Shown in pieces: positions 25,769 through 37,148 of a DNA stretch of 38,191 bases. Origin of the DNA: Sphingomonadales bacterium (GTDB lineage Bacteria > Bacteroidota > Bacteroidia > Flavobacteriales_D > Crocinitomicaceae); the NCBI GenBank assembly GCA_016872115.1, contig VHBC01000022.1, positions 1-38,191 of the forward strand. Direction: 5' to 3'. The first letter of the stretch is position 1. Each line of letters starts with the position of its first letter. The position numbers and the translations under genes were made by a program. Under the pieces are notes generated by a model. It ran no database searches, was not told the origin of the DNA, and saw only the letters and a list, made by a program, of their open reading frames with translations.

Positions 25769-28492
25769 CAACTATTTGTGTTTGCAACACTGTTTTTGGC
25801 GGGGTGTCGTTTGTCCAAGAATGTGCCACATGGTAATTACCTGTTGCGCAGTACAAGCATTACGCTTGACAATCCGCTGAGCACGAAATTAGACCGTTAT
25901 GAACTCTCGCAAGTGTTGCGTCAACAACCCAACGCGCGTTTTTTTGGTGCGCCTTGGAAACTTTGGCTGTACAACAGCATTGACTCCTCAAAAGTGGCCC
26001 AGAAAAAAATCGAGCGCTACCAATCTTTTGAGCAAAAATTAGCCCATAAGCGCAGCAAAGTCAGCGCCGTTAATGTCAAAAGAAATGCGCGCGCCATCGC
26101 TAAAGGAAAGCAAGATTTCCGTTACAAAACCGCTCCTGACAGTACCTTCAAACAAGCTATTTGGGCTGAAAAACTTAAATACAAATATGGTCAAAAGCCA
26201 GTGGTATTTGACACGTTATTACACCATAAAAATGAAGATCAACTCGGTCGTTACCTTGTTAAAAAAGGATATTACTACGGTAAGGTGAGCTCCGAAATTA
26301 TTTGTAATGAAAAAAAACGCAGTGTTCAGGCGATTTATCATATAAATGAAGGTTCGGTCTACATCATTGACTCCGTTGCTTACAGTGGGCCGCGCTTGCT
26401 CCGTGACCTCCATCAAAAATTCATTCGCAAAGAATTTGGACCTACCGGTGAACATCCGCTTATTGGCAAGCCCTTTGACCTTGATTACCTCTCAGACTAC
26501 CGTGAACGCGTCGCAAAATTCATGCGCGACGAAAGTGTTTATAAATTCAATAGCGGCAGCATTCAATATGCAGCCGATACCAACAGACAAACCATGACAG
26601 TCTATCTGATGGTGAAATTTGAAGACCGCATGGTGCCCTCTGCCGTCAATCCCGATAGTTTGATGCGCGTGCCTTACCGCGAAACTAAAATCAATCGGGT
26701 CTATTTTCATTTGGCCGACACCCTTCAGGTCGAAGGTGCTTTTGCCAATGAAATTGCCCAAAAAGGACTCAGCCTTTATGATTCCTTGCAGCCTCAATAT
26801 CTCCAAACCTTGCAACAATTCCAGTACCAGGATTTGGTGTATTCCAAAAAACAAGCCGCAGATCTCAAAGTACCCTACGGAACCAAAAGCAACTGGCGTA
26901 GTATGACGCTTCGTTTTAATGGCGCTCATCCTTGGATACACCCAGATATCCTCGAGATGCAAAACTACCTTGAGCAGGGCAATACTTACAAAGAATACTA
27001 CCTCGATCGCTCTTACCGTTCATTGGTACAATTGGGTGTTTTTACGTCTGTCAATCCTTACATCGAAGAAATACCGGGAAGCAATCAACTCAATGTGCAT
27101 TATTACCTCGAGCCAGCTAAAAAACAGTCTTGGGCTTTTGATCCGCGCTTTACCTCTAGTTTTGGCTTGCTTGGTGCGGCGGCTTCATTGAATTACACCA
27201 ACAAAAATTTATATGGAGGTGCCGAACGCCTGACCTTTTCTTTGGGCGGCGGTTTTGAATCTCAGCCCCCTGTATTTGATGCCAGCGCCAGTGAGCAGCT
27301 TATTGTGGCAGGTCGAACCTTTAATACTTTTGAACTTGGCCCTAGTCTTAAACTCGATTTACCAGGCTTGTTTCCAACACCAGTTACACTACTCGGCAAG
27401 CGGCAAAAACCACGTACAGTTATGAGTGCAGCACTCAATTTTGAAAAGCGCAATATTTTTGATCGCCGGGTCTTTCAATTGAATTATACCTGGAAATTTT
27501 TAGTCGGCAAAACACAGGTTTTTCAGATGGGTTTGCCTGGTGCCTCGGTCATCAAGTACGTCAACATCGAAAAATCAGCTGCTTTTGAAGCGCAACTCAA
27601 TCAAATCAACGATTTATTCTTGTACAATACCTACAGCAACCAATTTATCTGGCAAGATTTCAAGTTTGCCTACGAATATTCCAACAAAGATAAAGACCTG
27701 AAACCAGGTCAGAAAAAGCGCTACAGTGGTACGCTTTATTTCAACAGTTCGCTAGATGCTGCAGGTAATTTACTTTATGCGTTCAGGGCGCGCCAAGATA
27801 CCCTGAATGGGCAGTATTTGTTGGGTAAACAACCGTACTCTCAGTTCCTTCGCCTAGATAACCAGTTCATTGCATCCAAACGCTTGCTAAACAAAACAAC
27901 TTTGCATCTAAGAATGCATGCAGGGGCCGGTTTGTCTTATGGCAACTCCCAAACCTCCATGCCTTATGACTATAGCTTCTTTGGGGGAGGCTCCAATGAC
28001 AACCGCGGGTGGCGCGCCCGTGCACTTGGCCCCGGCGCCTATAAATACCACCTTGACACCAACCGATTGGCTACCCAAATTGGCGACATCCGCTTTGGTG
28101 GTTCTTTGGAGTACCGCTTTGAGCTCAATTCCACTTTTAAGGGCGCCATTTTTACTGATTTTGGAAATATCTGGACCTACCGCGAAGATGCATCACGGGC
28201 AGGATCTCAATTTAATGTGCAGACATTTATTCCGCAAATTGCCATTTCTTCTGGTATTGGATTGCGTATGGACCTCGAATTTTTTATACTCAGACTCGAT
28301 GTTGGCTTTCCGGTATTTGACCCGGCTTTTGCAGACGGTGCGCGTTGGGTTTTCCAAGATTTCAAAGACCGCGAAACCTATTACCAAGAAGGTATGCAGT
28401 ATTTCAATATGAGTCTAGAGCAAGTTAAAGCCATTATGCCGCGTCCTTTCTTGCCCAATTATTTGAATTTTGGTATTGGTTATCCTTTCTAA
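25748..28492 (+). CDS. tamL: TamL, BamA/TamA-like outer-membrane lipoprotein
   Basis: 914 residues from the ATG at 25748; a TTG-initiated frame from 25721 would start upstream of the predicted promoter. The signal ends in lipobox LAGC (Cys 20), followed by LSKNVPHGNYLL, typical of Bacteroidota TamL. POTRA-like segments cover about 40-420, including DQLGRYLVKKGYYYGKV and a further one ending near YRSLVQLGVFTSVNPYIE. The C-terminal half is the 16-strand barrel with the Omp85 signature near FFGGGSNDNRGWRARALGPG and final strand YLNFGIGYPF. TamL is thought to work with TamB in outer-membrane protein or lipid transport; no tamB is adjacent in the window. It is followed after three bases by the amidohydrolase. 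Confidence 0.88.
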   Translation: MRRSSKVQLFVFATLFLAGCRLSKNVPHGNYLLRSTSITLDNPLSTKLDRYELSQVLRQQPNARFFGAPWKLWLYNSIDSSKVAQKKIERYQSFEQKLAHKRSKVSAVNVKRNARAIAKGKQDFRYKTAPDSTFKQAIWAEKLKYKYGQKPVVFDTLLHHKNEDQLGRYLVKKGYYYGKVSSEIICNEKKRSVQAIYHINEGSVYIIDSVAYSGPRLLRDLHQKFIRKEFGPTGEHPLIGKPFDLDYLSDYRERVAKFMRDESVYKFNSGSIQYAADTNRQTMTVYLMVKFEDRMVPSAVNPDSLMRVPYRETKINRVYFHLADTLQVEGAFANEIAQKGLSLYDSLQPQYLQTLQQFQYQDLVYSKKQAADLKVPYGTKSNWRSMTLRFNGAHPWIHPDILEMQNYLEQGNTYKEYYLDRSYRSLVQLGVFTSVNPYIEEIPGSNQLNVHYYLEPAKKQSWAFDPRFTSSFGLLGAAASLNYTNKNLYGGAERLTFSLGGGFESQPPVFDASASEQLIVAGRTFNTFELGPSLKLDLPGLFPTPVTLLGKRQKPRTVMSAALNFEKRNIFDRRVFQLNYTWKFLVGKTQVFQMGLPGASVIKYVNIEKSAAFEAQLNQINDLFLYNTYSNQFIWQDFKFAYEYSNKDKDLKPGQKKRYSGTLYFNSSLDAAGNLLYAFRARQDTLNGQYLLGKQPYSQFLRLDNQFIASKRLLNKTTLHLRMHAGAGLSYGNSQTSMPYDYSFFGGGSNDNRGWRARALGPGAYKYHLDTNRLATQIGDIRFGGSLEYRFELNSTFKGAIFTDFGNIWTYREDASRAGSQFNVQTFIPQIAISSGIGLRMDLEFFILRLDVGFPVFDPAFADGARWVFQDFKDRETYYQEGMQYFNMSLEQVKAIMPRPFLPNYLNFGIGYPF

Positions 28493-28495
28493 CAT

Positions 28496-30118
28496 ATGCG
28501 CAGATCCCTATTTTTAATTTTTTTGTTTTCAGCTTTTACAGCCTGTATGAAAGGCCAAAAAGTAGACTTGGTTATTCACAATGCTAAAATTCACACGATG
28601 GATGCCGATGATGCTGTTGCTGAAGCAATTGCAATTCGTGGTGGCAAAATCATCGAAGTGGGTCCAGAGCGCCAAATTCTCAACAAATACCGCTCAGATG
28701 AAACAATAGATGCACAGGGTAAGGAGATTTATCCTGGCTTCACAGACGCCCACGGCCACATGCTCATGTACGCAAAGCAACTGCTCGGCGTCGATTTGCG
28801 AGGGGTTCGCTCTGAACAAGAACTCATTCACCGCTGCGAGCAATACAAAGCGCAGCATCCCAATTTGCCATTTTTAATAGGGCAGGGCTGGGATCAAACT
28901 TTGTGGGCAGGCCAACAAATGCCAACCAACAAAGAGATCAACCGTTTGTTTGCAAACATTCCCGTCTGCTTGTACCGCATCGACGGCCATGCTGCATTGG
29001 TTAATAATTATTTACTTAAAAAAAGCCGTGCGCTTGACCAAATCAAATATTTAAAAGGAGGAGAAATTATTTTCTCCAAAACAATAGTTTTAACCCAAGA
29101 ACCAACAGGGTTACTTATCGATAACGCCATGAATTTGGTGCAGCCATATATTCCGGATTATTTCAAGTCGGACTACCTTAAGGCTTTGCTTCAAGTACAA
29201 GATGAACTGCTCCAATATGGCATTACAGGAGTGCACGAAGCCGGAATTGATTTTGAGCACATAGCCTGGTTCAAAGAACTTATTGCACGTAAAAAGCTCA
29301 AAATCAATTTGTACGCCATGCTCATGGATACACCTCAAAACCGTGCTTTCGTTCAAAAATATGGCCAGTACCGTTTTTACAACCTGAACATACGCAGTTT
29401 CAAATGTTTTGCCGACGGCGCGCTGGGCTCCCGCGGCGCGCTGCTTAAGGCGCCGTACCACGATCACCCTGAAAGCCATGGCTTATTGCTTACCGATGTA
29501 CAACGCATGCGCAATTTGGCTCAGTTTTGTTTGAAGCACGGTTACCAAATGAATACGCATAGCATCGGCGATTCTGCAAATGCGTTGGTTTTGTCCATTT
29601 ATGAGCAAGTTTACCGCCGCAAACCAGACCACCGCTTTCGCATCGAGCATGCGCAAGTACTCGACCCCAAAGATTTTCAGAAATTTGCCAATTTTGCTGT
29701 GTTTCCGTCAGTGCAGCCCACGCATGCGGTTTCCGATGCCGACTGGGCCGAGCAGCGCTTGGGTAAAGCGCGCATGAAAGGCGCTTACGCCTACAAAACA
29801 CTTTTGGGTCAGTTTGGCATGTTGGCCTTAGGTACCGATTTCCCGGTTGAACAAATCAATCCATTTGCTACCATTCAAGCAGCTTTCAACCGGCCAGTTC
29901 AAGAAGCGCTCACGCTCACCGAAATTTTGCGCGGCATGACCATCTACGCCGCTTTTGCTGCTTTTCAAGAAAAGCGAATTGGAACCTTGGAAAAGGGTAA
30001 AGATGCAACTTTAGCCATCTTCGAATACCCTGTGAATGGTCTTCAAGGCCAAGTTCAGAATTATGCTTGGCGCACTTATATCAAAGGCAAATGTGTTTTC
30101 AAGTTAGAGGCTTTGTAA
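28496..30118 (+). CDS. Amidohydrolase-3 family lipoprotein (YtcJ type)
   Basis: 540 residues with a lipobox-like FTAC (Cys 17). The metal-dependent amidohydrolase fold shows FTDAHGHM (83-90, metal-binding HxH), the family segment FADGALGSRGA, a His-containing RIEHAQVLDP and GTDFPVE near 470. Members of the YtcJ/Amidohydro_3 group hydrolyse amides, carbamates or N-acyl bonds; the substrate here is not known. It lies three bases after tamL and 39 before the NTF2-like gene, suggesting one transcript. Extracytoplasmic location is inferred from the lipobox. Confidence 0.9.
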   Translation: MRRSLFLIFLFSAFTACMKGQKVDLVIHNAKIHTMDADDAVAEAIAIRGGKIIEVGPERQILNKYRSDETIDAQGKEIYPGFTDAHGHMLMYAKQLLGVDLRGVRSEQELIHRCEQYKAQHPNLPFLIGQGWDQTLWAGQQMPTNKEINRLFANIPVCLYRIDGHAALVNNYLLKKSRALDQIKYLKGGEIIFSKTIVLTQEPTGLLIDNAMNLVQPYIPDYFKSDYLKALLQVQDELLQYGITGVHEAGIDFEHIAWFKELIARKKLKINLYAMLMDTPQNRAFVQKYGQYRFYNLNIRSFKCFADGALGSRGALLKAPYHDHPESHGLLLTDVQRMRNLAQFCLKHGYQMNTHSIGDSANALVLSIYEQVYRRKPDHRFRIEHAQVLDPKDFQKFANFAVFPSVQPTHAVSDADWAEQRLGKARMKGAYAYKTLLGQFGMLALGTDFPVEQINPFATIQAAFNRPVQEALTLTEILRGMTIYAAFAAFQEKRIGTLEKGKDATLAIFEYPVNGLQGQVQNYAWRTYIKGKCVFKLEAL

Positions 30119-30157
30119 AAACGGGAGATATCGTTCCATTGTTTAAAAATTAAAATC

Positions 30158-30631
30158 ATGAAAAATTACTCTTTTGGATTTGTCCTCATTTGCATTTCTT
30201 TCTTCGGTATCGCTCAAAGCGCGCCAAAAGATGTTCAATCTTTGGATCAAATGCTGGATAACTGGCATGCAGCAGCCGCTCAGGCCAATTTTGAGACCTA
30301 TTTCTCCTACACCAGTACGCAATTTATATTTTTAGGCACGGCTCCAGGTGAGCGCTGGACCAAGTCCGAGTTCATGGCCTTCAGCAAGCCCTATTTCGAC
30401 AAGGGCAATGCCTGGGATTTCAAGCCCAGCAATCGGCATTGGAATTTTGCGGCAGATGGTCAGGTCGCTTATTTTGACGAAGACCTACAAACTTGGATGG
30501 AAGGATGTCGCGGTAGCGGAATTTGCATCCTTGAAAATGGCCAATGGAAGATTGCATACTACAACCTGACGGTTTTAATCGAAAACGAAAAAATCAAGCC
30601 ATTTATCAAATTGCGCCAAAAAAAGAGTTAA
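30158..30631 (+). CDS. Exported NTF2/SnoaL-like protein (DUF4440 type)
   Basis: 157 residues. A signal peptide of 19 residues ends FFGIA|Q. The mature 138 residues are a cone-shaped NTF2-like domain: helix SLDQMLDNWHAAAAQANFE, FLGTAPGERWTKSEF, then the beta sheet ending in GSGICILENGQWKIAYYNLTV. Such exported domains are associated with small-molecule binding or hydrolysis, but no catalytic residues can be named. The stop codon directly abuts the prmC start. Confidence 0.8.
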   Translation: MKNYSFGFVLICISFFGIAQSAPKDVQSLDQMLDNWHAAAAQANFETYFSYTSTQFIFLGTAPGERWTKSEFMAFSKPYFDKGNAWDFKPSNRHWNFAADGQVAYFDEDLQTWMEGCRGSGICILENGQWKIAYYNLTVLIENEKIKPFIKLRQKKS

Positions 30632-31486
30632 ATGTTTGTTGCCGATAACCGCGTGCAAAGCGCTAAGTCTTATTTTTTTGAGAAACTTTCGGGTGCTTTT
30701 ACGCCGAGTGAATGCAAATCGATGTGGACCACCATCCTAAATGACTTTTTTGGATGGTCGTCTAGTGAGATCTTACTCAATAATAACCAAAGGTTGTCAG
30801 AATCTGATTTATTACGCATTCGGGCTGTAGTCAAGCGCTTACAAGCCAACGAGCCCTTTCAGTATATTATGGGGACAGTCGATTTTGCCGATTTAAAACT
30901 AAAAATTGATCATAGGGCCCTTATTCCACGTCCGGAAACCGAAGAGCTAATCGAAAAAATAGCAGGTCTTGGTATTTCATTTCATACCATTCTCGATTTG
31001 TGTACGGGTTCAGGTTGCATCGCGTTGGCGCTTAAAAAGAAGTTCCCAAAAGCAGCGGTTTTAGGCCTTGACCTTTCCAAAGAAGCGCTTGTTCTGGCGG
31101 AAGAAAACGCCGAGCTAAATAACTTGCAAGTAGTTTTTGAGCAAGGAGATATTTTTAATTGGCAATCTCAAGAACAATTTGATTTAATCGTTTCAAATCC
31201 TCCTTATATACCTGAAAAAGAAGCCAATAGTATGAAGGCAAACGTGTTGGACTACGAACCACATATGGCTTTGTTTGTACCCGACCATAAGCCGCTGTTG
31301 TTTTATAAAAAAATTGTTTCTATTGCTTTGATCCATTTAAAATCGAATGGGTATCTAGCGTTAGAGGTACACGAGGATTTAGCTACACAAACGCGCGCGC
31401 TTTTGGAGGTCGGCGCATTTAAAAATCAGATTATTTGTAAAGATTTACAAGGGAAAGAGCGCATGATTTTAGCGCAAAAAGCTTAA
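30632..31486 (+). CDS. prmC: Peptide chain release factor N5-glutamine methyltransferase
   Basis: 284 residues. PrmC methylates the Gln of the GGQ motif in release factors RF1 and RF2. The N-terminal helical domain is followed by ALIPRPETEELI, the S-adenosylmethionine motif DLCTGSGCIALAL (122-134) and the catalytic NPPYIP at 189-194. It starts immediately after the previous stop and ends nine bases before ligA. Confidence 0.96.
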   Translation: MFVADNRVQSAKSYFFEKLSGAFTPSECKSMWTTILNDFFGWSSSEILLNNNQRLSESDLLRIRAVVKRLQANEPFQYIMGTVDFADLKLKIDHRALIPRPETEELIEKIAGLGISFHTILDLCTGSGCIALALKKKFPKAAVLGLDLSKEALVLAEENAELNNLQVVFEQGDIFNWQSQEQFDLIVSNPPYIPEKEANSMKANVLDYEPHMALFVPDHKPLLFYKKIVSIALIHLKSNGYLALEVHEDLATQTRALLEVGAFKNQIICKDLQGKERMILAQKA

Positions 31487-33962
<2,476 letters not shown>

Positions 33963-33966
<4 letters not shown>

Positions 33967-34844
33967 ACATTTTTAAAGGCTCAGGTGTCGCTTTGGTGAC
34001 GCCATTTCAGCAAGATAACAACATTGATTTTCCAGCGCTCAAGCGCCTGGTACAGCTACAGCTTGACGGCGGCACCGATTTTTTAGTGGTTCAAGGAACA
34101 ACCGGAGAATCCCCAACGCTATCAGCCGATGAAAAAAGACAAGTTCTGGATACAGTATTGGAAGTTAACAACGGTAAACTTCCTGTGGTCTTCGGAGTGG
34201 GTGGTAACAACACGGCTGGTTTGGAAGTCAATTTCAAACACTTGCCTAAAGGCGTTGATGGCATTTTATCTGTTTCTCCATACTATAACAAACCCATTCA
34301 AAACGGAATTGTCGCCCATTTCAAGGCGGTGGCTTCTTATACCGATTTACCTATTATACTTTACAATGTGCCCGGTAGAACGGGCTCTAATATGAGTGTG
34401 GAAACAACTTTAGCGTTGGCTGAAATCTCTAATGTAGTTGCCGTCAAAGAAGCTTCTGGCAACATGGAGCAAATTATGGATATCATACGCCAGCGCAAAC
34501 CTGATTTTGGCGTCCTTTCAGGCGACGACAACCTCACTATGCCACTCATTGCTGTGGGTGCCGATGGCGTTATTTCTGTGGTAGCCAATGCTTTCCCTGA
34601 AAGATTTTCTCAAATGGTTCATGCCGCAATGGCTGGAGATTTGAGTTTGGCAAAAGCCGCTCACTATGACCTCTTTGCGGTAACCAAAATGTTTTTTGAA
34701 GAAGGAAACCCTGGCGGCGTGAAAGTAGCTTTGGCACAGCGTGGCCTAATGCAAGAAACCATGCGTCTGCCGCTTTTTCAAGTTTCTGATAACCTGCGCT
34801 CCCGCATTCAAGCCGAAACCAAAAGAATTCTTGCAGCTCATTAA
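33963..34844 (+). CDS. dapA: 4-hydroxy-tetrahydrodipicolinate synthase
   Basis: 293 residues. It condenses pyruvate with aspartate semialdehyde, the first committed step of lysine and diaminopimelate synthesis. The TIM barrel shows GTTGESPTLS (45-54), the catalytic Tyr at 134 in YNVPGRTGSN, and the Schiff-base Lys at 162 in VAVKEASGN. It is coupled to the DUF6913-like gene by ATGA and lies three bases before the dipeptidase, linking two cell-wall precursor functions. Confidence 0.97.
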
Positions 34845-34847
34845 GCC

Positions 34848-35576
34848 ATGCGGTTTTTTGGTTTCATCGTCATTACTTGCCATTTCTTGTGTGCTTGTTC
34901 TTTGAATACGCCTCAAAGAAGAGATGTTATAAAATACAAAAACAAGTCAATATCAACCGAAGCCAATAAAACATCGCCACTTGCTGCTTACACCGATGTT
35001 CAGTACTTGGCCCCAGACATTCAAGTTGAACTCAAATACGCTTCTGCCGATAACTTTTTAAACCAACGGCTCTATTTTAGCCTAGATCGGGCTTATCTGC
35101 AGAAAGATGTTGCTGAACGCTTGGCCAAAGTTCAAAAAGCGCTTTCTCAGACGCACCCGGGTTATCACTTGCTTATTTACGACGCACTTAGGCCTGTGTC
35201 CGTGCAACAAAAAATGTGGGAGGCCCTCGATTCTTTGCCACCGGTGGAACGCGCCAAATTTGTATCGAATCCAAAAAACCTGAGTTTGCACAACATGGGC
35301 GCCGCCGTAGACCTCACGCTTACCGATTCCAAAGGCAACCCCCTAGACATGGGTGCTGGTTTTGACGATATCCGAAAAATAGCATACCCTTGCCTCGAAG
35401 ACTCTTTTTTAAGAACCGGTGAGCTCTCTACTGCTCAAATCCAAAACCGCTTGTTATTGCGAAACGCTATGCGCGCACAAGGTTTTAGACAGCTCCCTAC
35501 CGAATGGTGGCATTTTAATGCCTGCAGTAGATCAGAAGCGAAGCTGAAATACAAAGTACTCTACAAAGAACCCTAA
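34848..35576 (+). CDS. D-Ala-D-Ala dipeptidase (VanX/DdpX type, M15D) lipoprotein
   Basis: 242 residues with a lipobox-like LCAC (Cys 17) and a linker to about residue 45. The M15D zinc peptidase domain shows YDALRPVSVQQKMW, the zinc-binding SLHNMGAAVDL (His 148, Asp 155) and EWWHF (Glu 219, His 222). VanX-type enzymes cleave D-alanyl-D-alanine. As a periplasmic lipoprotein it is more likely used for peptidoglycan turnover than vancomycin resistance (inference). It is probably the last gene of the run that starts with tamL; no clear terminator follows. Confidence 0.92.
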   Translation: MRFFGFIVITCHFLCACSLNTPQRRDVIKYKNKSISTEANKTSPLAAYTDVQYLAPDIQVELKYASADNFLNQRLYFSLDRAYLQKDVAERLAKVQKALSQTHPGYHLLIYDALRPVSVQQKMWEALDSLPPVERAKFVSNPKNLSLHNMGAAVDLTLTDSKGNPLDMGAGFDDIRKIAYPCLEDSFLRTGELSTAQIQNRLLLRNAMRAQGFRQLPTEWWHFNACSRSEAKLKYKVLYKEP

Positions 35577-35605
35577 ATCACCCATCCAAATACAATTTTT
35601 AGCAT

Positions 35606-35686
35606 ATGAAATCTATTTTATTGTCTGTTCTCGGCTTATTCATCGGCGCTTTAACCAATGGCTTATCTTGGATACAAACTCGGTAA
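35606..35686 (+). pseudogene. Short 26-codon open frame, possible remnant of a membrane-protein gene
   Basis: The ATG at 35606 opens a frame that reads as a single hydrophobic membrane segment (MKSILLSVLGLFIGALTNG) and stops after 26 codons. The opening resembles the first helix of small multi-pass Bacteroidota membrane proteins. The sequence then runs straight into the 3' end of the opposite-strand barrel gene. It may be a deletion remnant, a real small membrane peptide, or chance. Confidence 0.3.
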
Positions 35687-35694
35687 CCGTGGAT

Positions 35695-36453
35695 TTATTC
35701 AATCGGGCCCTGCTGAAAAATAAGCCGTCCTGGTCTGGTATACGGAATAAAGTACTTGAAATCAAGGCCGAATCCGGAGGCATTGACGTCACCGAAAGCA
35801 GCTTGCTTGAAATTTTCAAATTGATACTTTGACAAAAAGATAAAAGCAGGTTGCAACTGCACAAACGCGGTGCCACCTAAATAAAAGACACCTGCTTTTT
35901 TGTTTCGATACTCAAAACCGATACTCGTACGGATATCAAAACCCACTTTTTTATTGATATCGACCAGACCAACTTGTCTGAATTCATGTTTATCGTAAGG
36001 GTTGATATACGTAGCTACACTCGAGGGTTTATATAAAACCGCAGCGCCAAGTGCCGCATTGGCATAAAAAGAACGACTCAGTTGGATACCGATATTGCCC
36101 TGAATGGGTATTTCAAATTGAACAAAGCGCAGGCGTTGGTCTACCGTAAGGGCGCTGTCGGTACGCGTGCTTTGGATCTGAAAATTGCGCTGAGTATAGT
36201 ACAAACCTGTTTCTATGGAAATGAGGTCGGTAATGCCGTAACGGAGCATGCCGCCATAAGTATAGCCATCGTTTGGGGTAATGCTGGTCTGCAAGACGCT
36301 GTCACTAAATTTTTGGGTCCCCGATTGCATTTGTTGCATTGGGAGGATCTGCCGGTAATGTAGGCCAAAAAAATTGGGTTTGCCAAGCTGGTTATACGCT
36401 TGAGTGAAGGCTAAAAATGGAAAAAGAAGTACAAATACAAGTAGAATGCGCAT
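35695..36453 (-). CDS. Outer-membrane beta-barrel protein (PorT-like)
   Basis: 252 residues from the ATG at 36453; an upstream TTG at 36459 is in frame but less likely. A signal peptide (MRILLVFVLLFPFL, cleavage near FT|Q) is followed by strand-like alternation with Gly/aromatic turns (YGGMLRYGITDLISIETGLYY, FYANAALGAAVLY, VGFDIRTSIGFEYRNKKAGVFYLG) consistent with an 8-strand porin-family barrel. No substrate can be given. It lies 35 bases downstream of the nitroreductase on the same strand and probably shares its promoter. Confidence 0.7.
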   Translation of the reverse strand: MRILLVFVLLFPFLAFTQAYNQLGKPNFFGLHYRQILPMQQMQSGTQKFSDSVLQTSITPNDGYTYGGMLRYGITDLISIETGLYYTQRNFQIQSTRTDSALTVDQRLRFVQFEIPIQGNIGIQLSRSFYANAALGAAVLYKPSSVATYINPYDKHEFRQVGLVDINKKVGFDIRTSIGFEYRNKKAGVFYLGGTAFVQLQPAFIFLSKYQFENFKQAAFGDVNASGFGLDFKYFIPYTRPGRLIFQQGPIE

Positions 36454-36488
36454 ACACAAAGTAACGAAAATTCGAACGAAATAGGGAG

Positions 36489-37079
36489 TTATTGCGTCAG
36501 CCAGGTGCAGTTGTATTCGAGTGGTTTGCGGTGTTGGTTTTCAGGCCAATCGATTGCGGGGTAACCAATATAAAACAAACCAAGGCATTTGTCTTTTTGC
36601 TTTAAGCCAAGAAAGTCATTCATTTCACTACTGTAAATCAGTTTCGGAGTAGACCAAAAACCACCCAAACCATAGGCAGTACAGCTCAGGTGTAAATTTT
36701 GAATGGCACAAGCCACCGCTTCAATTTCTTCGATTTCTGGAATTTTCTCGCTTTCTTGGCGCTCCATACTCACTGCAATGACCACTGAAGCAAGTAAAGG
36801 GCGGCGTAGCATTTTGGCCAGTTTGGCATCGTTTTGTTGGTCTGGAGGCGTTAACTTGAGGTAAGTTTCGCCTAGAAAAGAACTAAGGCGTTGGCGTGCA
36901 TCGTCCATAAAAACATGAAAACGCCATGGTTGGGTGTTGCCATGCGTAGGCGCCCATTGCGCGTTATTGAGCAAGAGTTCAACTTGTTCTTTGTGTACCT
37001 TTCTGTCCGAAAATTGTTCGGGGTAAATGGTGCGTCTGGACCGTATAAGTTCGTTGATTTCAGAAAGATTGAAGCGCAT
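36489..37079 (-). CDS. Nitroreductase-family flavoprotein
   Basis: 196 residues. FMN-dependent nitroreductase fold with the family opening IRSRRTIYPEQFS, NAQWAPTHGNTQPWRFHV (about 38-55), and CTAYGLGGFWSTP near 132-144, closest in pattern to the short YdjA-type group. Such enzymes reduce nitro, quinone or enone groups with NAD(P)H; the natural substrate is unknown. A consensus -7 element lies upstream. It is divergent from the GH38 gene and leads into the barrel gene. Confidence 0.92.
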   Translation of the reverse strand: MRFNLSEINELIRSRRTIYPEQFSDRKVHKEQVELLLNNAQWAPTHGNTQPWRFHVFMDDARQRLSSFLGETYLKLTPPDQQNDAKLAKMLRRPLLASVVIAVSMERQESEKIPEIEEIEAVACAIQNLHLSCTAYGLGGFWSTPKLIYSSEMNDFLGLKQKDKCLGLFYIGYPAIDWPENQHRKPLEYNCTWLTQ

Positions 37080-37095
37080 AAACAGAATTTAGTTG

Positions 37096-37103
37096 CAAAA
37101 TTA
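37096..37103 (-). promoter_or_regulatory. Predicted -7 element of the nitroreductase gene
   Basis: On the minus strand TAATTTTG fits TAnnTTTG and ends 16 bases before the ATG at 37079. On the plus strand a weaker pair (TTG 37093-37095 and TATCTTAG 37112-37119, one mismatch) may serve the divergent GH38 gene. Confidence 0.5.
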
Positions 37104-37148
37104 GAATTTAGTATCTTAGGTGTGTATTTTAACACTAATTTCTTTTTC

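Noticed and set aside
34848-35576. VanX-type gene as a sign of vancomycin resistance
   Set aside because: There are no vanH, vanA or vanRS genes; a lipoprotein form in a Gram-negative lineage fits peptidoglycan turnover better.
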